Assembly (NCBI RefSeq): GCF_011761345.1
Contig: NZ_JAASRY010000004.1
Coordinates: forward strand, 1-64,000
DNA length: 64,000 nt
Direction: 5' to 3'
DNA from: Thalassobacillus devorans
GTDB taxonomy: Bacteria > Bacillota > Bacilli > Bacillales > Halobacillaceae
The stretch's first letter is position 1. The number at the start of each line of letters is the position of its first letter. Shown here one piece after another: positions 46,357 to 55,226 of this stretch. A program made the translations under genes and the position numbers. Below the pieces are notes generated by a model, which worked only from the letters and a program-made list of their open reading frames with translations, was not told the DNA's origin and did not search any database.

Positions 46357-46385
46357 AATATACCATAAACGTCAGACTTCCTCAA
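46357..46385 (-). promoter_or_regulatory. Promoter in front of OLE RNA
   Basis: On the minus strand TTGAGG and TATATT are 17 bases apart, in the 50-base space between the ispA stop and the structured RNA. Transcription would begin near 46349. Confidence 0.65.
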
Positions 46386-46398
46386 TTAAACAATACTT

Positions 46399-47283
46399 TT
46401 AATGATCTCTGTCGCTAAGGTGATCGATCAAGGTGAAAAGCATCGTATTCCCCACCTCAGCCTCTCTAAGGGAAGTTTTTGCCCGATTCACATAGAGGTT
46501 TTTAGTTTTAAGGGAACCTTCTATTCCAAGTATACCTGGATAAGTACTTTTGTTATTAATAGTATCACTGCCCACTGGTTTACCAAGTTTAGCTGCGTTA
46601 CCACTGACATCAAGAATATCATCCTGGATTTGAAAAATAATTCCTAATAAGTCAGCGGTTTCTACGAGAGATTGTAGCTGACTTTCATTTGCTCCTCCAA
46701 TGTAAGCCCCGGACATTAAAGCGTAACTGATCAGCCTTCCAGTTTTCAAGTGATGAATCTGCTCCAGGTTTTCCAGTGGAATTTCTTTGCCTTCGCTTTC
46801 CATATCCATCAATTGGCCTGCTACCATTCCAAGGGCACCGCTTGCTATCGAAAGCTTTTTCACCAGGTGTACCTTCTGTATATCAGATAGACCTTCCGCT
46901 TCCATGATAGTTTGGAAACTTAAAGTCAACAAAGCATCTCCAGCTAGAATAGCTGTCGCTTCATCGAATTTTTTGTGATTGGTCGGCTGTCCTCGACGTA
47001 AATCATCATCATCCATAGCCGGCAGGTCATCATGTATCAAAGAATAAGTATGAATCATTTCCAGAGCCGCCGCTACAGGGAGAACGTCCTTCTTCTTACC
47101 GCCAAAGGCTTCACAGGCAGCCATCATTAAAATTGGACGCAGCCGTTTACCACCGGCCCGGATAGAGTATAGCATGGAGGTTTTTAAGCTGGACAGGATT
47201 GGTTTATTGGTAATATAATCTTCCAGATAATCATTGATGAGAGCCTGGTGTTGTTCTAAATAAAAAGAAAGTGACTGATCCAC
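46399..47283 (-). CDS. ispA: Farnesyl diphosphate synthase / polyprenyl synthetase
   Basis: A 294-residue prenyl transferase that makes farnesyl diphosphate from isopentenyl and dimethylallyl diphosphate. The first Asp-rich motif is HDDLPAMDDDDLRRG near residue 80-95 and the second, IFQIQDDILDVSGN, near residue 220. Both Mg-binding sites are complete. It starts at a GTG that overlaps the xseB stop by one base (TAGTG), so translation is coupled. The OLE RNA follows it directly. Chain length of the product is inferred from family. Confidence 0.96.
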   Translation of the reverse strand: MDQSLSFYLEQHQALINDYLEDYITNKPILSSLKTSMLYSIRAGGKRLRPILMMAACEAFGGKKKDVLPVAAALEMIHTYSLIHDDLPAMDDDDLRRGQPTNHKKFDEATAILAGDALLTLSFQTIMEAEGLSDIQKVHLVKKLSIASGALGMVAGQLMDMESEGKEIPLENLEQIHHLKTGRLISYALMSGAYIGGANESQLQSLVETADLLGIIFQIQDDILDVSGNAAKLGKPVGSDTINNKSTYPGILGIEGSLKTKNLYVNRAKTSLREAEVGNTMLFTLIDHLSDRDH

Positions 47284-47519
47284 TATTCTTCCTCCTGCAC
47301 CGAAAACGGTTCGAATTCGCCATGTTCATTCATGATCTGCTGCATTTGCTGTTCCACGCGATTCAATTTTTCACTGCATGTTTTCGAAAGTTTCATTCCT
47401 TCTTGATAATAATTGATCGCCTTTTCCAAAGGGACATCGCCTTCTTCAAGTTTTTCTACTAGAGACTCGAGTTGCTCAATCGCTTCTTCAAAGCTCAGCT
47501 CTTTATAGTTTTCACTCAT
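47283..47519 (-). CDS. xseB: Exodeoxyribonuclease VII small subunit
   Basis: The 78-residue small partner of ExoVII. The conserved core [20 protein letters not shown] and the end of the domain [14 protein letters not shown] are visible, both helical. I start at the ATG of MSENYK because GGAGGATGAAT lies just ahead; the ATG two codons earlier sits too close to it. Its start overlaps the xseA stop by eight bases. Together they form an enzyme degrading single-stranded DNA from both ends. Confidence 0.95.
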   Translation of the reverse strand: MSENYKELSFEEAIEQLESLVEKLEEGDVPLEKAINYYQEGMKLSKTCSEKLNRVEQQMQQIMNEHGEFEPFSVQEEE

Positions 47520-48861
47520 ATTCATCCTCCTCAATCCCCCAAACCTGACAGTCCAAACTTCCATTTTGAAGTTTTAATTGGATGGCTTCTCCAGGCTGAA
47601 CCGATTCTACTCCCCTAATTACATTTCCACTTTCATTGAAAGGAATAGCATACCCTCTTTTCATTATGTCCAGTGGATTCAAAAGGGTCATTTTTTCCAG
47701 TAAATTATTAAACTGTTTTTGCTTCTCATTCAATTGTATGCCTATCTCCCGGTTTAAACGCTGACTCAGTAGTTCGATCCGTTCCTTCGTTTGTTTTACT
47801 TGTCTTTCAGGATGATGCTGATGCAGCCTGGTATTAATATGCTTTAAGGTATCTAATTTTTGCTTTTGGTGTGTTTCCATACGCTTGTTCAATGAATCAA
47901 TCAACCGGTCAAGTTGTTGTTCTTTTTGACGCGTCAGTTGTGCCGGGTATTTAAAAGCATAAGAGCGCTTAAGGCGGTCCAACCGCTTCCATGCTGCTGT
48001 ATGTTCATTTTGCAAAGCACGGTGAAGCCGCTGATTCAATACCATGATTCTTTGATTTAGCTCCACTTGTGATGGCACCGCTAATTCCGCTGCGCCGGTT
48101 GGTGTAGCCGCACGAATATCTGCCACAAAATCACTGATAGTATAATCCGTTTCATGCCCTACAGCTGAAATGACAGGGATATGAGATTCAGCAATTGCAC
48201 GAGCAACCGCCTCCTCATTAAAACTCCATAAATCCTCAATTGATCCTCCGCCCCTGCCGACAATCAAGACATCGAATGCCCCTATACGGTTAGCATATTC
48301 AATAGCCTTGACTATGGAATCCTTCGCTCTTTCTCCTTGCACTAACACTGGCAATACTGATCGTTTCACCACCGGATATCTTCGATTTATGGTGGTTAAA
48401 ATATCCCGGATGGCGGCTCCTGTAGGGGAGGTGATAATGCCGATATGCTTCGGATAGACAGGCAGCTGTTTTTTCGTGGCTGGTTCAAACAGACCTTCTT
48501 TTTCAAGCTTTTCTTTCAGTTGTTCAAAAGCGAGATACAATGCTCCTATTCCATCAGGTTCCATTTCGTGGATATACAACTGATATTGACCCATCGGTTC
48601 ATATACTCCGATTTCTCCTCTAACGAGGACATTCATCCCATTTTCCGGAGTGAATTTTAGAAATCGATTATTCCCCGCAAACATCACAGCCTGTAGTCTC
48701 GCTTTATCATCCTTTAAGGAAAGGTACATATGTCCCCTGCTATGATGTTTGAAGTTTGAAATTTCTCCACGCAGCCATACTTCCTTCAAATGAGGATCTG
48801 ATGAAAATTTACGCTTGATATATTTTGTAAGAGCTGTAACTGTTAAATAGCGATCGTCCAC
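47512..48861 (-). CDS. xseA: Exodeoxyribonuclease VII large subunit
   Basis: The 449-residue catalytic subunit. The N-terminal OB domain (residues 1-95) binds single-stranded DNA ([20 protein letters not shown]). The catalytic domain has [15 protein letters not shown] near residue 134 and [16 protein letters not shown] near residue 197. A coiled-coil region fills residues 270-390, followed by a C-terminal ILKRGYA-like segment ([13 protein letters not shown]). It lies 14 bases after folD. Confidence 0.96.
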   Translation of the reverse strand: MDDRYLTVTALTKYIKRKFSSDPHLKEVWLRGEISNFKHHSRGHMYLSLKDDKARLQAVMFAGNNRFLKFTPENGMNVLVRGEIGVYEPMGQYQLYIHEMEPDGIGALYLAFEQLKEKLEKEGLFEPATKKQLPVYPKHIGIITSPTGAAIRDILTTINRRYPVVKRSVLPVLVQGERAKDSIVKAIEYANRIGAFDVLIVGRGGGSIEDLWSFNEEAVARAIAESHIPVISAVGHETDYTISDFVADIRAATPTGAAELAVPSQVELNQRIMVLNQRLHRALQNEHTAAWKRLDRLKRSYAFKYPAQLTRQKEQQLDRLIDSLNKRMETHQKQKLDTLKHINTRLHQHHPERQVKQTKERIELLSQRLNREIGIQLNEKQKQFNNLLEKMTLLNPLDIMKRGYAIPFNESGNVIRGVESVQPGEAIQLKLQNGSLDCQVWGIEEDEYE

Positions 48862-48875
48862 GTGAAAAGCTCCTT

Positions 48876-49730
48876 TTATATGACATTATAAATTTTTTTA
48901 GCAGCTTTAATCGTGTTATGTAATAACATGGTAATTGTCATCGGCCCAACACCTTTTGGCACTGGAGTAAGATGGGAGGCAATTGGCTCAACGGAGTCAA
49001 AGTCGACGTCACCTACTAGTTTTCCATCTACCCGGTTGACACCTACATCAATAACGACCGCACCTTCTTTAATATGCTTACCAGTAACGAGACCAGCTTT
49101 TCCTGCCGCAACAATAACTATATCAGCTTGTTTTGTATGATAACCCAAATCAGGAGTTTTAGAATGGCAATAGGTAACGGTTGCGTGTTCATTCAATAAC
49201 AGTTGACCAACGGGTTTACCCACGAGGTTACTGCGCCCAACCACTACTACATGCTTTCCTTTTATGTCGATTTCCGCCTTTTTCAAAATTACTAATATCC
49301 CATATGGTGTACAAGGATAAAAGGTATCCTGCCCTGTCATCATTCTTCCGACATTTATCGGATGAAAGCCATCTACATCTTTTGCCGGATCAATCGCTTC
49401 AATCACTTTCTGCTCCGATATATGTGCTGGTAACGGCAGTTGAACGAGAATGCCATGCACAGATTCCTCAGCATTTTGCTCTGCGATTAAATCTAATAAT
49501 TCTTGTTCAGAAGTTGTTTCAGGCATTTCAATCAAGTTAGATTCCATGCCAACCTTTTCCGATGCCTTTTGCTTTCCTCTTACATAGGAAAGTGATGCTG
49601 GATCTTCCCCGAGAATGATGACTGTCAATCCTGGTACAATATTTTTGGTTTTTAACTCTGCTACTTCCTGCTTCATTTCTTCGCGAAGCTCTGCTGCCAA
49701 TTCTTTTCCATATATGATATTTGCACCCAC
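48876..49730 (-). CDS. folD: Bifunctional methylene-THF dehydrogenase / methenyl-THF cyclohydrolase
   Basis: It interconverts methylene-, methenyl- and 10-formyl-tetrahydrofolate with NADP. About 284 residues. Catalytic segments are VGDDPASLSYVRGKQKASEK-like GEDPASLSYVRGKQKA near residue 48 (with the catalytic Lys) and VQLPLPAHI near residue 95. The nucleotide-binding part has VVVVGRSNLVGKPVGQLLL near residue 160. The GTG at 49730 with AGAGGGG nine bases ahead is a better start than the TTG three codons earlier. It follows nusB in the same direction. Confidence 0.95.
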   Translation of the reverse strand: MGANIIYGKELAAELREEMKQEVAELKTKNIVPGLTVIILGEDPASLSYVRGKQKASEKVGMESNLIEMPETTSEQELLDLIAEQNAEESVHGILVQLPLPAHISEQKVIEAIDPAKDVDGFHPINVGRMMTGQDTFYPCTPYGILVILKKAEIDIKGKHVVVVGRSNLVGKPVGQLLLNEHATVTYCHSKTPDLGYHTKQADIVIVAAGKAGLVTGKHIKEGAVVIDVGVNRVDGKLVGDVDFDSVEPIASHLTPVPKGVGPMTITMLLHNTIKAAKKIYNVI

Positions 49731-49750
49731 ACGAAACAACCCCTCTACAT

Positions 49751-50131
49751 TTATTTGGTCATTTTAGATAATACACCATTGACGAACTTCCCGGATTTCT
49801 CGTCTCCGAAGACTTTCGCCAATTCCACTGCTTCATTGATTGCTACCTGCGCAGGAACGTCCTCCACAAAATCCATTTCATACACTGCCATTCGCAATAG
49901 AGTTTTTTCCACTAGTGGAAGACGCTTTATCGTCCAATTTTCCAGGTGATTTGAAATTTTTTCATCCAGTACTTGCTTCTGAGCAAAAACACCATGAATC
50001 AATTGCTCCATAAATGCATCACTCTTTGTTTCTTCTAATACATGTTCGATTGCCTCTTCCATATCGATATCATTGACGTCAACTTGAAATAATACTTGAA
50101 AAGCTTTCTCGCGAGCTAGGTGTCGTTTCAT
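49751..50131 (-). CDS. nusB: Transcription antitermination factor NusB
   Basis: A 126-residue all-helical factor that joins the rRNA antitermination complex. It opens with RHLAREKAFQVLFQVDVND, typical of the family, and ends with the conserved segment PAQVAINEAVELAKVFGDEKSGKFVNGVLSK (shown in parts: AINEAVELAKVFG and KFVNGVLSK). GGAGATTAAAAC precedes the ATG. In Bacillus subtilis it directly follows yqhY in the acc operon, but here a 760-base repeat-rich gap and a terminator separate them, so it should have its own promoter. A TTTAAT and TAAAAT pair, 16 bases apart, near 50190 is a weak candidate. Confidence 0.95.
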   Translation of the reverse strand: MKRHLAREKAFQVLFQVDVNDIDMEEAIEHVLEETKSDAFMEQLIHGVFAQKQVLDEKISNHLENWTIKRLPLVEKTLLRMAVYEMDFVEDVPAQVAINEAVELAKVFGDEKSGKFVNGVLSKMTK

Positions 50132-50297
50132 GTTTTAATCTCCTTTAAATCCTCTTTAACGTTATATCCGTATGCATGATAACATTTTATCACTCGAAAA
50201 GCTATATTAAACCCACACCTGGCCTGCATTCAGAAGATTCATTTTAATGAATCCCTTTTCATATCCCTATATTGAATTTTGGGGGCAAAAACGCAGT

Positions 50298-50845
50298 CAT
50301 TATTTCATAAGATGCTTATTCAACTAAAGGCCGAAAAGTCGAAGACTTGATTTCAAGATATTGGTTGGAGGAGCGAGGCGTGGGGAACGAGTCGCTTTCC
50401 ACGGGAGTTCGTTGAGCCTCCTCGAGCTAACGCTCTGCGGGGTCTCACCTGGAACTCTTTTCCCGTAGGAGTCTCCCCGCTCCCCCACGCCCTTGCCATA
50501 TAAGATATTCGAAATCGTGTTTTGAAAGTCCAGACATATTTTGTGATGAGAATCCTATTACAATGGTAAGTTGACCGTATTTTCTGCTCCAAAAGCCCTC
50601 TATTTTGATCGAAGTTTCGAGAAACTAACGAACGTTTGGTGGCTGGGAAAACGGTGAGACTCCAGTGGGATGAACATGAGCGGTGAGATCCCGCAAGGCG
50701 AAGCCTGAGGAAGCTCACCACATGCCCACGGAAAGCGATCCGTTTTCCCCGCCACAATAATCGCAATCAAAAGTCTCGAAACTGAGTCATCAGTAAAAGG
50801 GAGCTTAAATGGAAAATCAATGCGTTGCTTTAACAGGACTTATAA
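50298..50845. mobile_element. Composite MITE-like repeat, copy 2, between yqhY and nusB
   Basis: The left end carries CTTATTCAACTAAAGGCCG and AAAAGTCGAAGACTTGATTT; the right end carries AACTGAGTCATCAGTAAAAG and CTTTAACAGGACTT, both close to the ends of copy 1 at 20707-21046. Inside are two GC-rich modules in opposite orientation, 50382-50490 and 50646-50751, each near-palindromic and sharing GCTTTCC, GAGCCTCCTC and GGGGTCTCACC. No transposase is encoded; the 137-codon frame across it is not a plausible protein. Confidence 0.7.
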
Positions 50846-50849
50846 ATTA

Positions 50850-50884
50850 AAAAAGCCATAGATCTCAGCTAGAGAGACCTATGA
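50850..50884 (-). terminator. Terminator after yqhY
   Basis: On the minus strand CATAGGTCTC and GAGATCTATG pair around an 11-base loop, followed by six T. It ends the accB-accC-yqhY unit about 10 bases after the yqhY stop. Confidence 0.82.
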
Positions 50885-50892
50885 CGTTTATT

Positions 50893-51291
50893 TTATTGTT
50901 CTTCTACTACTTCGTCTTCTTTCAGTTCCATTTGAACACCAACGACATGGATATTGATTTCATTTATTTCTAATGCCGTCATGTTTATTAAAGCCTGGCG
51001 GATATTGTCCTGAATTTTTTGAGCTGCAGCCGGGATCGCAATGCCATAGTCCATAACGACAAACACGTCAATGCTTATTCCGTCATCTTCCAGCTCGACT
51101 TTGACACCTTTCCCATGATTTTTCTTCCCTAACCGTTCTACAACCCCTGAAGCAAAGTTTCCACGCATGGATGCTACCCCTGCTACTTCAGAAGCAGCAA
51201 TCCCCGCAATGACCTCTATGACTTCCGGGGCAATCTCAACATTTCCTAGTGAAGAATCACTGCTTACATTCAATAAGCGCTGTTCACTCAT
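50893..51291 (-). CDS. yqhY: Asp23/Gls24 family envelope stress protein (YqhY)
   Basis: A 132-residue protein with the Asp23 fold (residues 15-118), including NVEIAPEVIEVIAGIAASEV and MDYGIAIPAAAQKIQDNI (given in parts). Members localise near the membrane and affect acetyl-CoA carboxylase: in Bacillus subtilis loss of yqhY selects mutations in the acc genes. The close link to accC (20 bases away) supports that role. AAGGAGTGAACGG precedes the ATG chosen at 51291; a start nine codons earlier lacks such a site. Confidence 0.92.
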   Translation of the reverse strand: MSEQRLLNVSSDSSLGNVEIAPEVIEVIAGIAASEVAGVASMRGNFASGVVERLGKKNHGKGVKVELEDDGISIDVFVVMDYGIAIPAAAQKIQDNIRQALINMTALEINEINIHVVGVQMELKEDEVVEEQ

Positions 51292-51310
51292 TCCGTTCAC
51301 TCCTTCCCCA

Positions 51311-52666
51311 CTATTCATCTTTCATTATAGTATATTTCTCTAAAAATTTTGTGTTGAAGTCTCCGCCGACAAAAACAGGATGTTTCATCATTCGCTGATG
51401 AAATGGGATAGTGGTTTTGATGCCATCGACAACAAACTCATCCAACGCCCGGCTCATCCGGTTGATAGCTTCTTCTCTTGTTCTTCCATAAGTGATCAAT
51501 TTAGCAATCATGGAATCATAGTATGGAGGAATCATGTAACCTTGGTAAGCTGCAGAATCCACTCTTACCCCCAAACCTCCTGGCGGCAGGTACATTTCTA
51601 TTCTCCCAGGTGAAGGCATAAAATCTTTGAATGGATCCTCTGCATTAATTCGGCACTCCAGCGCCCATCCTTCAAATGTTATATCTTCCTGAGCGTATTC
51701 AAGCTTCTCATTTGAGGCTACTTTGATTTGTTCTTTGATCAAATCCACTCCAGTGACCATCTCAGTGACTGGATGTTCTACCTGAATACGTGTATTCATT
51801 TCCATGAAGTAGTAAGTATTCTGCTCCTGGTCAAATATAAATTCAACAGTCCCTGCTCCCGAATAATCAACAGCCAGCGCGGCTCTTACAGCTGCTTCAC
51901 CCATATCCGCCCTGATTTCCGAAGTGATGGCAGGGGACGGAGTTTCTTCAATCAACTTCTGTAAACGACGTTGAATTGAACAATCCCGTTCTCCTAAATG
52001 AATTGCATTACCGAAATTATCAGCTAATACTTGAATTTCCACATGGCGGAAATCTTCAATGAATTTTTCGATATAAACTCCAGGATTTCCAAAAGCTTTT
52101 TCTGCTTCATTTTGAGTGACCCGGATCCCTTTAACCAATTCATCCTGGTCACGGGCAACACGGATACCTTTACCGCCACCGCCAGCAGTTGCTTTTATGA
52201 TAACAGGATAACCAATCTCCTCTGCAACTTTCAGCCCGTCGTCCTCATCTGCAATAATCCCTTCGGACCCTGGAACTACAGGTACACCTGCTTCTTTCAT
52301 CGTTTCACGAGCAACATCTTTTGTGCCCATTTTTGAAATAGCATATGCAGATGGCCCCACAAAGGTCACATTACATTCTTCGCACATCTCCGCAAACTCT
52401 GCATTTTCAGAGAGAAAACCGTACCCCGGGTGTATGGCATCTACATCTGTCAACTTGGCCAGGCTCATAATATTTGTATAATTTAAGTAACTGTCTTTAC
52501 TCAGTGTCGGGCCGATGCAATAAGCTTCATCTGCAAGCTGAACGTGCAAGGCTTCTTTATCAGCTTCTGAATAAATCGCCACTGTTTCAATGCCCATTTC
52601 TTTACAAGCCCTTATGATACGAACTGCAATTTCACCTCTATTGGCAATCAACAACTTTTTAATCAT
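51311..52666 (-). CDS. accC: Acetyl-CoA carboxylase biotin carboxylase subunit
   Basis: It carboxylates the biotin of AccB using ATP and bicarbonate, the first half of malonyl-CoA synthesis. The 451-residue chain starts [19 protein letters not shown]. The ATP-grasp glycine loop [13 protein letters not shown] is near residue 157. The catalytic segment [21 protein letters not shown] is complete, near residue 285. It follows accB by 13 bases. Confidence 0.97.
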   Translation of the reverse strand: MIKKLLIANRGEIAVRIIRACKEMGIETVAIYSEADKEALHVQLADEAYCIGPTLSKDSYLNYTNIMSLAKLTDVDAIHPGYGFLSENAEFAEMCEECNVTFVGPSAYAISKMGTKDVARETMKEAGVPVVPGSEGIIADEDDGLKVAEEIGYPVIIKATAGGGGKGIRVARDQDELVKGIRVTQNEAEKAFGNPGVYIEKFIEDFRHVEIQVLADNFGNAIHLGERDCSIQRRLQKLIEETPSPAITSEIRADMGEAAVRAALAVDYSGAGTVEFIFDQEQNTYYFMEMNTRIQVEHPVTEMVTGVDLIKEQIKVASNEKLEYAQEDITFEGWALECRINAEDPFKDFMPSPGRIEMYLPPGGLGVRVDSAAYQGYMIPPYYDSMIAKLITYGRTREEAINRMSRALDEFVVDGIKTTIPFHQRMMKHPVFVGGDFNTKFLEKYTIMKDE

Positions 52667-52679
52667 ACAGCTACCCCCA

Positions 52680-53192
52680 TTAAACGGTCTTAACCCGGAA
52701 AAGTGGCTGTCCGTATTCGACTAGTTCTCCATCTTCTGCCAATATTTCTACGATTTCTCCGGATACTTCCGCTTCGATTTCATTAAATAATTTCATCGCT
52801 TCTACAATACACACCACAGAGTCAGGTTTTACCTTATCGCCAACTCTTACATATGGATCACTATCTGGTGAGGAAGCAGTATAGAAGGTTCCGACCATCG
52901 GTGAGGTAACCTCTGCATCATAATCTGACTGGGAAGCTGCTGGTGCTTCTTGCTTGTTCTCTTCCTGCGCAGGTTTTTGTTCTGTTTTTTCTTTTACCGG
53001 CTCTGGTTGTGGCTGCTTTTCTTCTTGAACAGGAGCCGCAGCTTGCACAGGTTCTTGCAGTTGCTGGCTGACAACTTGTCCGCCTTGTTTTTTCATGGTT
53101 ACTTTTGTTCCGTTTGTTTCAAAACAGAATTCATCGATTTTAGAATCATCAATTAATCTAATTAATTCTCGGATTTCTTGAACCTTCAACAT
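52680..53192 (-). CDS. accB: Biotin carboxyl carrier protein of acetyl-CoA carboxylase
   Basis: A 170-residue protein with a Pro-, Glu-, Gln- and Lys-rich flexible linker (about residues 45-95) and a C-terminal biotinyl domain. The biotinylated lysine is in [15 protein letters not shown] near residue 135. I start at the ATG of [10 protein letters not shown] with AAGGGG eight bases ahead; a listed 34-codon extension runs into the promoter region. Promoter and a possible lipid-regulator palindrome are at 53224-53284. Confidence 0.96.
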   Translation of the reverse strand: MLKVQEIRELIRLIDDSKIDEFCFETNGTKVTMKKQGGQVVSQQLQEPVQAAAPVQEEKQPQPEPVKEKTEQKPAQEENKQEAPAASQSDYDAEVTSPMVGTFYTASSPDSDPYVRVGDKVKPDSVVCIVEAMKLFNEIEAEVSGEIVEILAEDGELVEYGQPLFRVKTV

Positions 53193-53223
53193 AGATGGCA
53201 CCCCTTGTTTTTTTATTACGGAT

Positions 53224-53284
53224 TTAATAACAGGTATTAATAACTCCTTATAACATTCTACGATAAAAGCAGTAGAAACTTCAA
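53224..53284 (-). promoter_or_regulatory. accB promoter with a FapR-like palindrome
   Basis: On the minus strand TTGAAG and TAGAAT are 18 bases apart (53255-53284). About 15 bases downstream lies TTAATACCTGTTATTAA, a perfect TTAATA/TATTAA inverted repeat. This resembles the FapR operator TTAGTACCTRGTACTAA at about 13 of 17 positions. FapR binding is inferred from pattern only. Confidence 0.45.
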
Positions 53285-53398
53285 CTTTGTACAAAAGCGT
53301 TTTCCATTTAGTTAACTATTACTGTTCCCAACCTTCATTTGAATTAAGAACTGGAACCCCATTTGTCCTGATTTACCATCTCGTTTCACCCCACAAAT

Positions 53399-53431
53399 AA
53401 AAAAGACCTCTCTGAGAGAGATCTTTTTTAT
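53399..53431 (-). terminator. Terminator of the spoIIIA operon
   Basis: AAAAAGACCTCTCT and GAGAGATCTTTTT pair to form a stem directly after the spoIIIAH stop, with A and T runs on either side. Confidence 0.85.
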
Positions 53432-53980
53432 TTAGTTAGATGGTTGGAATTTTACCCTGACTGGTTTTTCACCAAACTCATCGACTGCCATTTTAATGAT
53501 ATTGTTTGTTTCTTTTTTAGAAAGTTCATTTGCTTTGACGGTTACATTAATGACATCCTCTTCCACTCGAACCAAGACATCATCATACTGAGCATTTGCC
53601 TGAATGGTCGTTTCTAGAATCGACTCTTTTGTTTGTAGTTCCTGTAACTGTTGCATTTCCTGTAAAGCATCATTTTTTTCATCTGCGCTATAATCACTGG
53701 AGGCTACGATATCAGATAATTGCTCATGCTGTTTGTCTCTTGCATCTTGCTTTTGCATACGGATGGCAGCAAACATCTCTTCCGCTGACATTTGGCTGAT
53801 AATTGTGCCCTCTTCATTATTTGCATCAGCTGCCATGTCATCTCCTGATTCGTTCTGGTTCCATTCCTCATCATTGATGAACGCCATTTCATCGCCTTCT
53901 GGTGCCGTCATATAATAAACACTCAACACAATCATCAGACTCAACATTGTCAATAACCAAACGGTTTGCTTTTTAACCAT
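53432..53980 (-). CDS. spoIIIAH: SpoIIIAH, mother-cell side of the SpoIIIA-SpoIIQ channel
   Basis: A 182-residue protein anchored by one N-terminal span (VWLLTMLSLMIVLSVYYM). The periplasmic, ring-forming domain occupies the second half, with ANELSKKETNNIIKMAVDEF near residue 150 as the conserved YscJ-like part. It binds forespore SpoIIQ across the intermembrane space during engulfment. It is the last gene of the operon and is followed by a terminator. Confidence 0.95.
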   Translation of the reverse strand: MVKKQTVWLLTMLSLMIVLSVYYMTAPEGDEMAFINDEEWNQNESGDDMAADANNEEGTIISQMSAEEMFAAIRMQKQDARDKQHEQLSDIVASSDYSADEKNDALQEMQQLQELQTKESILETTIQANAQYDDVLVRVEEDVINVTVKANELSKKETNNIIKMAVDEFGEKPVRVKFQPSN

Positions 53981-53995
53981 TACTCTTCCCCCTTA

Positions 53996-54616
53996 TTAAT
54001 TTTTAGGCATGACCGATACTCTATGACTCGGTACATCCATCACTCTTGAGACTGCTTCGACTACCCATTGCTTTACTTGCATATGATCTACACCTTTTGC
54101 TACCACCAACACCCCTTTGACATTAGGTTTTTTTGTTTGTATCAATAATGGAAGCTCCTGATCGCCTTGCCTTACCAACACCAGCTGCTGCTCCCGGGAA
54201 TAATCTTCGATACTCCTCTCCCCACCGTTTTTATCTGATTCTTCAGTGGTCTGCTTTCCAATAATAAGGTTTTTGTCGTAAACCTTTTCTTTGGTTGCTT
54301 CAAGGTTGATCATTACTTCTACCTCACTCACTCCCTTTATATTTTCTATTAACGGTGTGAGCTGTTTTTCATAGCTTTTTTCAAGATCCTTGATCCCTTC
54401 TTCTGTATCGGCGTTGTGAACAGCAGTTTCTGCAGCAGCGCCCGGATCTGGCTGTGTGGACAAATCAATTGGGTCCGGGGAAGATTTTTGAAAAATGTTC
54501 CCAACCATTAACAGCAAAAGACCAATCAATCCGACTAGGACGATATAGCCTCTTTTATTGAGCTTTTTACCGTCATCTTTTTTTAAGAAGGAAAAAATCT
54601 CCTGCCATTTACTCAT
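53996..54616 (-). CDS. spoIIIAG: SpoIIIAG
   Basis: About 206 residues with an N-terminal span near residue 24-42 (GYIVLVGLIGLLLLMVGNIF) and a periplasmic domain including ISEVEVMINLEATKEKVYD-like GVSEVEVMINLEATKEK. The family forms a large ring in the SpoIIIA channel. I use the ATG of MSKWQEIF, which has GGAGGGTGCAA ahead and overlaps the spoIIIAF stop by eight bases. Confidence 0.95.
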   Translation of the reverse strand: MSKWQEIFSFLKKDDGKKLNKRGYIVLVGLIGLLLLMVGNIFQKSSPDPIDLSTQPDPGAAAETAVHNADTEEGIKDLEKSYEKQLTPLIENIKGVSEVEVMINLEATKEKVYDKNLIIGKQTTEESDKNGGERSIEDYSREQQLVLVRQGDQELPLLIQTKKPNVKGVLVVAKGVDHMQVKQWVVEAVSRVMDVPSHRVSVMPKN

Positions 54617-55214
54617 TTGCACCCTCCCATTGAATCGTGATTCTGTCTTGGTCCAACTGCCAAAGTTCTGCTAAATAAGTTACGATTGCTTCATTAGTCT
54701 GCTCGTCCTTTTCTTCCGCAGGTTTGTCTAAGTCAATATCAATGTGCTCAATGGATTCCACTGTTTCAGCCTCTTTCAAAGACACCTGGACAGTTTCCAG
54801 ATGTTCCAGGTCTTTCACTTCATCTTTGAACAGGAAGGTAATATCCATTATTTCAGCGGTGAAGTCCTGGGCAAGCCTTTCTTCTGCGTGAGATTTCATT
54901 TGGACAACCATTTGTTCTAATATATATGCATCCTGTGTGGCTTGTATTTCACTTTTCTTTGTTTCAACTGATTTTTTTAACGCTTCTTCTTTCACTATCT
55001 CGGTCGAGAATGTTTGAGCCTGTGTTTGAATCAACTGGTTTACATCCGTGTTGAATAATCGGAACAATGGATTGAGGAAAATTAAGACGAGTATGAGAGA
55101 AATAGCCAACCTGGCATACTTTTGCATTTGTCCAGAAGGAAGCAGGAAATCGATCACCATTGCCAGCAATAAAAAAATAACTATTTCCGTCACCCATTGA
55201 ATAATGAATGCCAC
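54609..55214 (-). CDS. spoIIIAF: SpoIIIAF
   Basis: A 201-residue membrane protein with two N-terminal spans (IVIFLLLAMVIDFLLP and ARLAISLILVLIFLNPLF) and a soluble C-terminal domain rich in acidic residues. The family belongs to the mother-cell membrane part of the SpoIIIA complex. It is 12 bases after spoIIIAE and overlaps spoIIIAG by eight bases. Confidence 0.95.
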   Translation of the reverse strand: MAFIIQWVTEIVIFLLLAMVIDFLLPSGQMQKYARLAISLILVLIFLNPLFRLFNTDVNQLIQTQAQTFSTEIVKEEALKKSVETKKSEIQATQDAYILEQMVVQMKSHAEERLAQDFTAEIMDITFLFKDEVKDLEHLETVQVSLKEAETVESIEHIDIDLDKPAEEKDEQTNEAIVTYLAELWQLDQDRITIQWEGANE

Positions 55215-55226
55215 GGTTTTTCCTCC

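Noticed and set aside
50353-50766. 137-codon minus-strand frame across the repeat between yqhY and nusB
   Set aside because: It spans palindromic repeat modules, has biased composition and no ribosome binding site. It is a by-product of the repeat.
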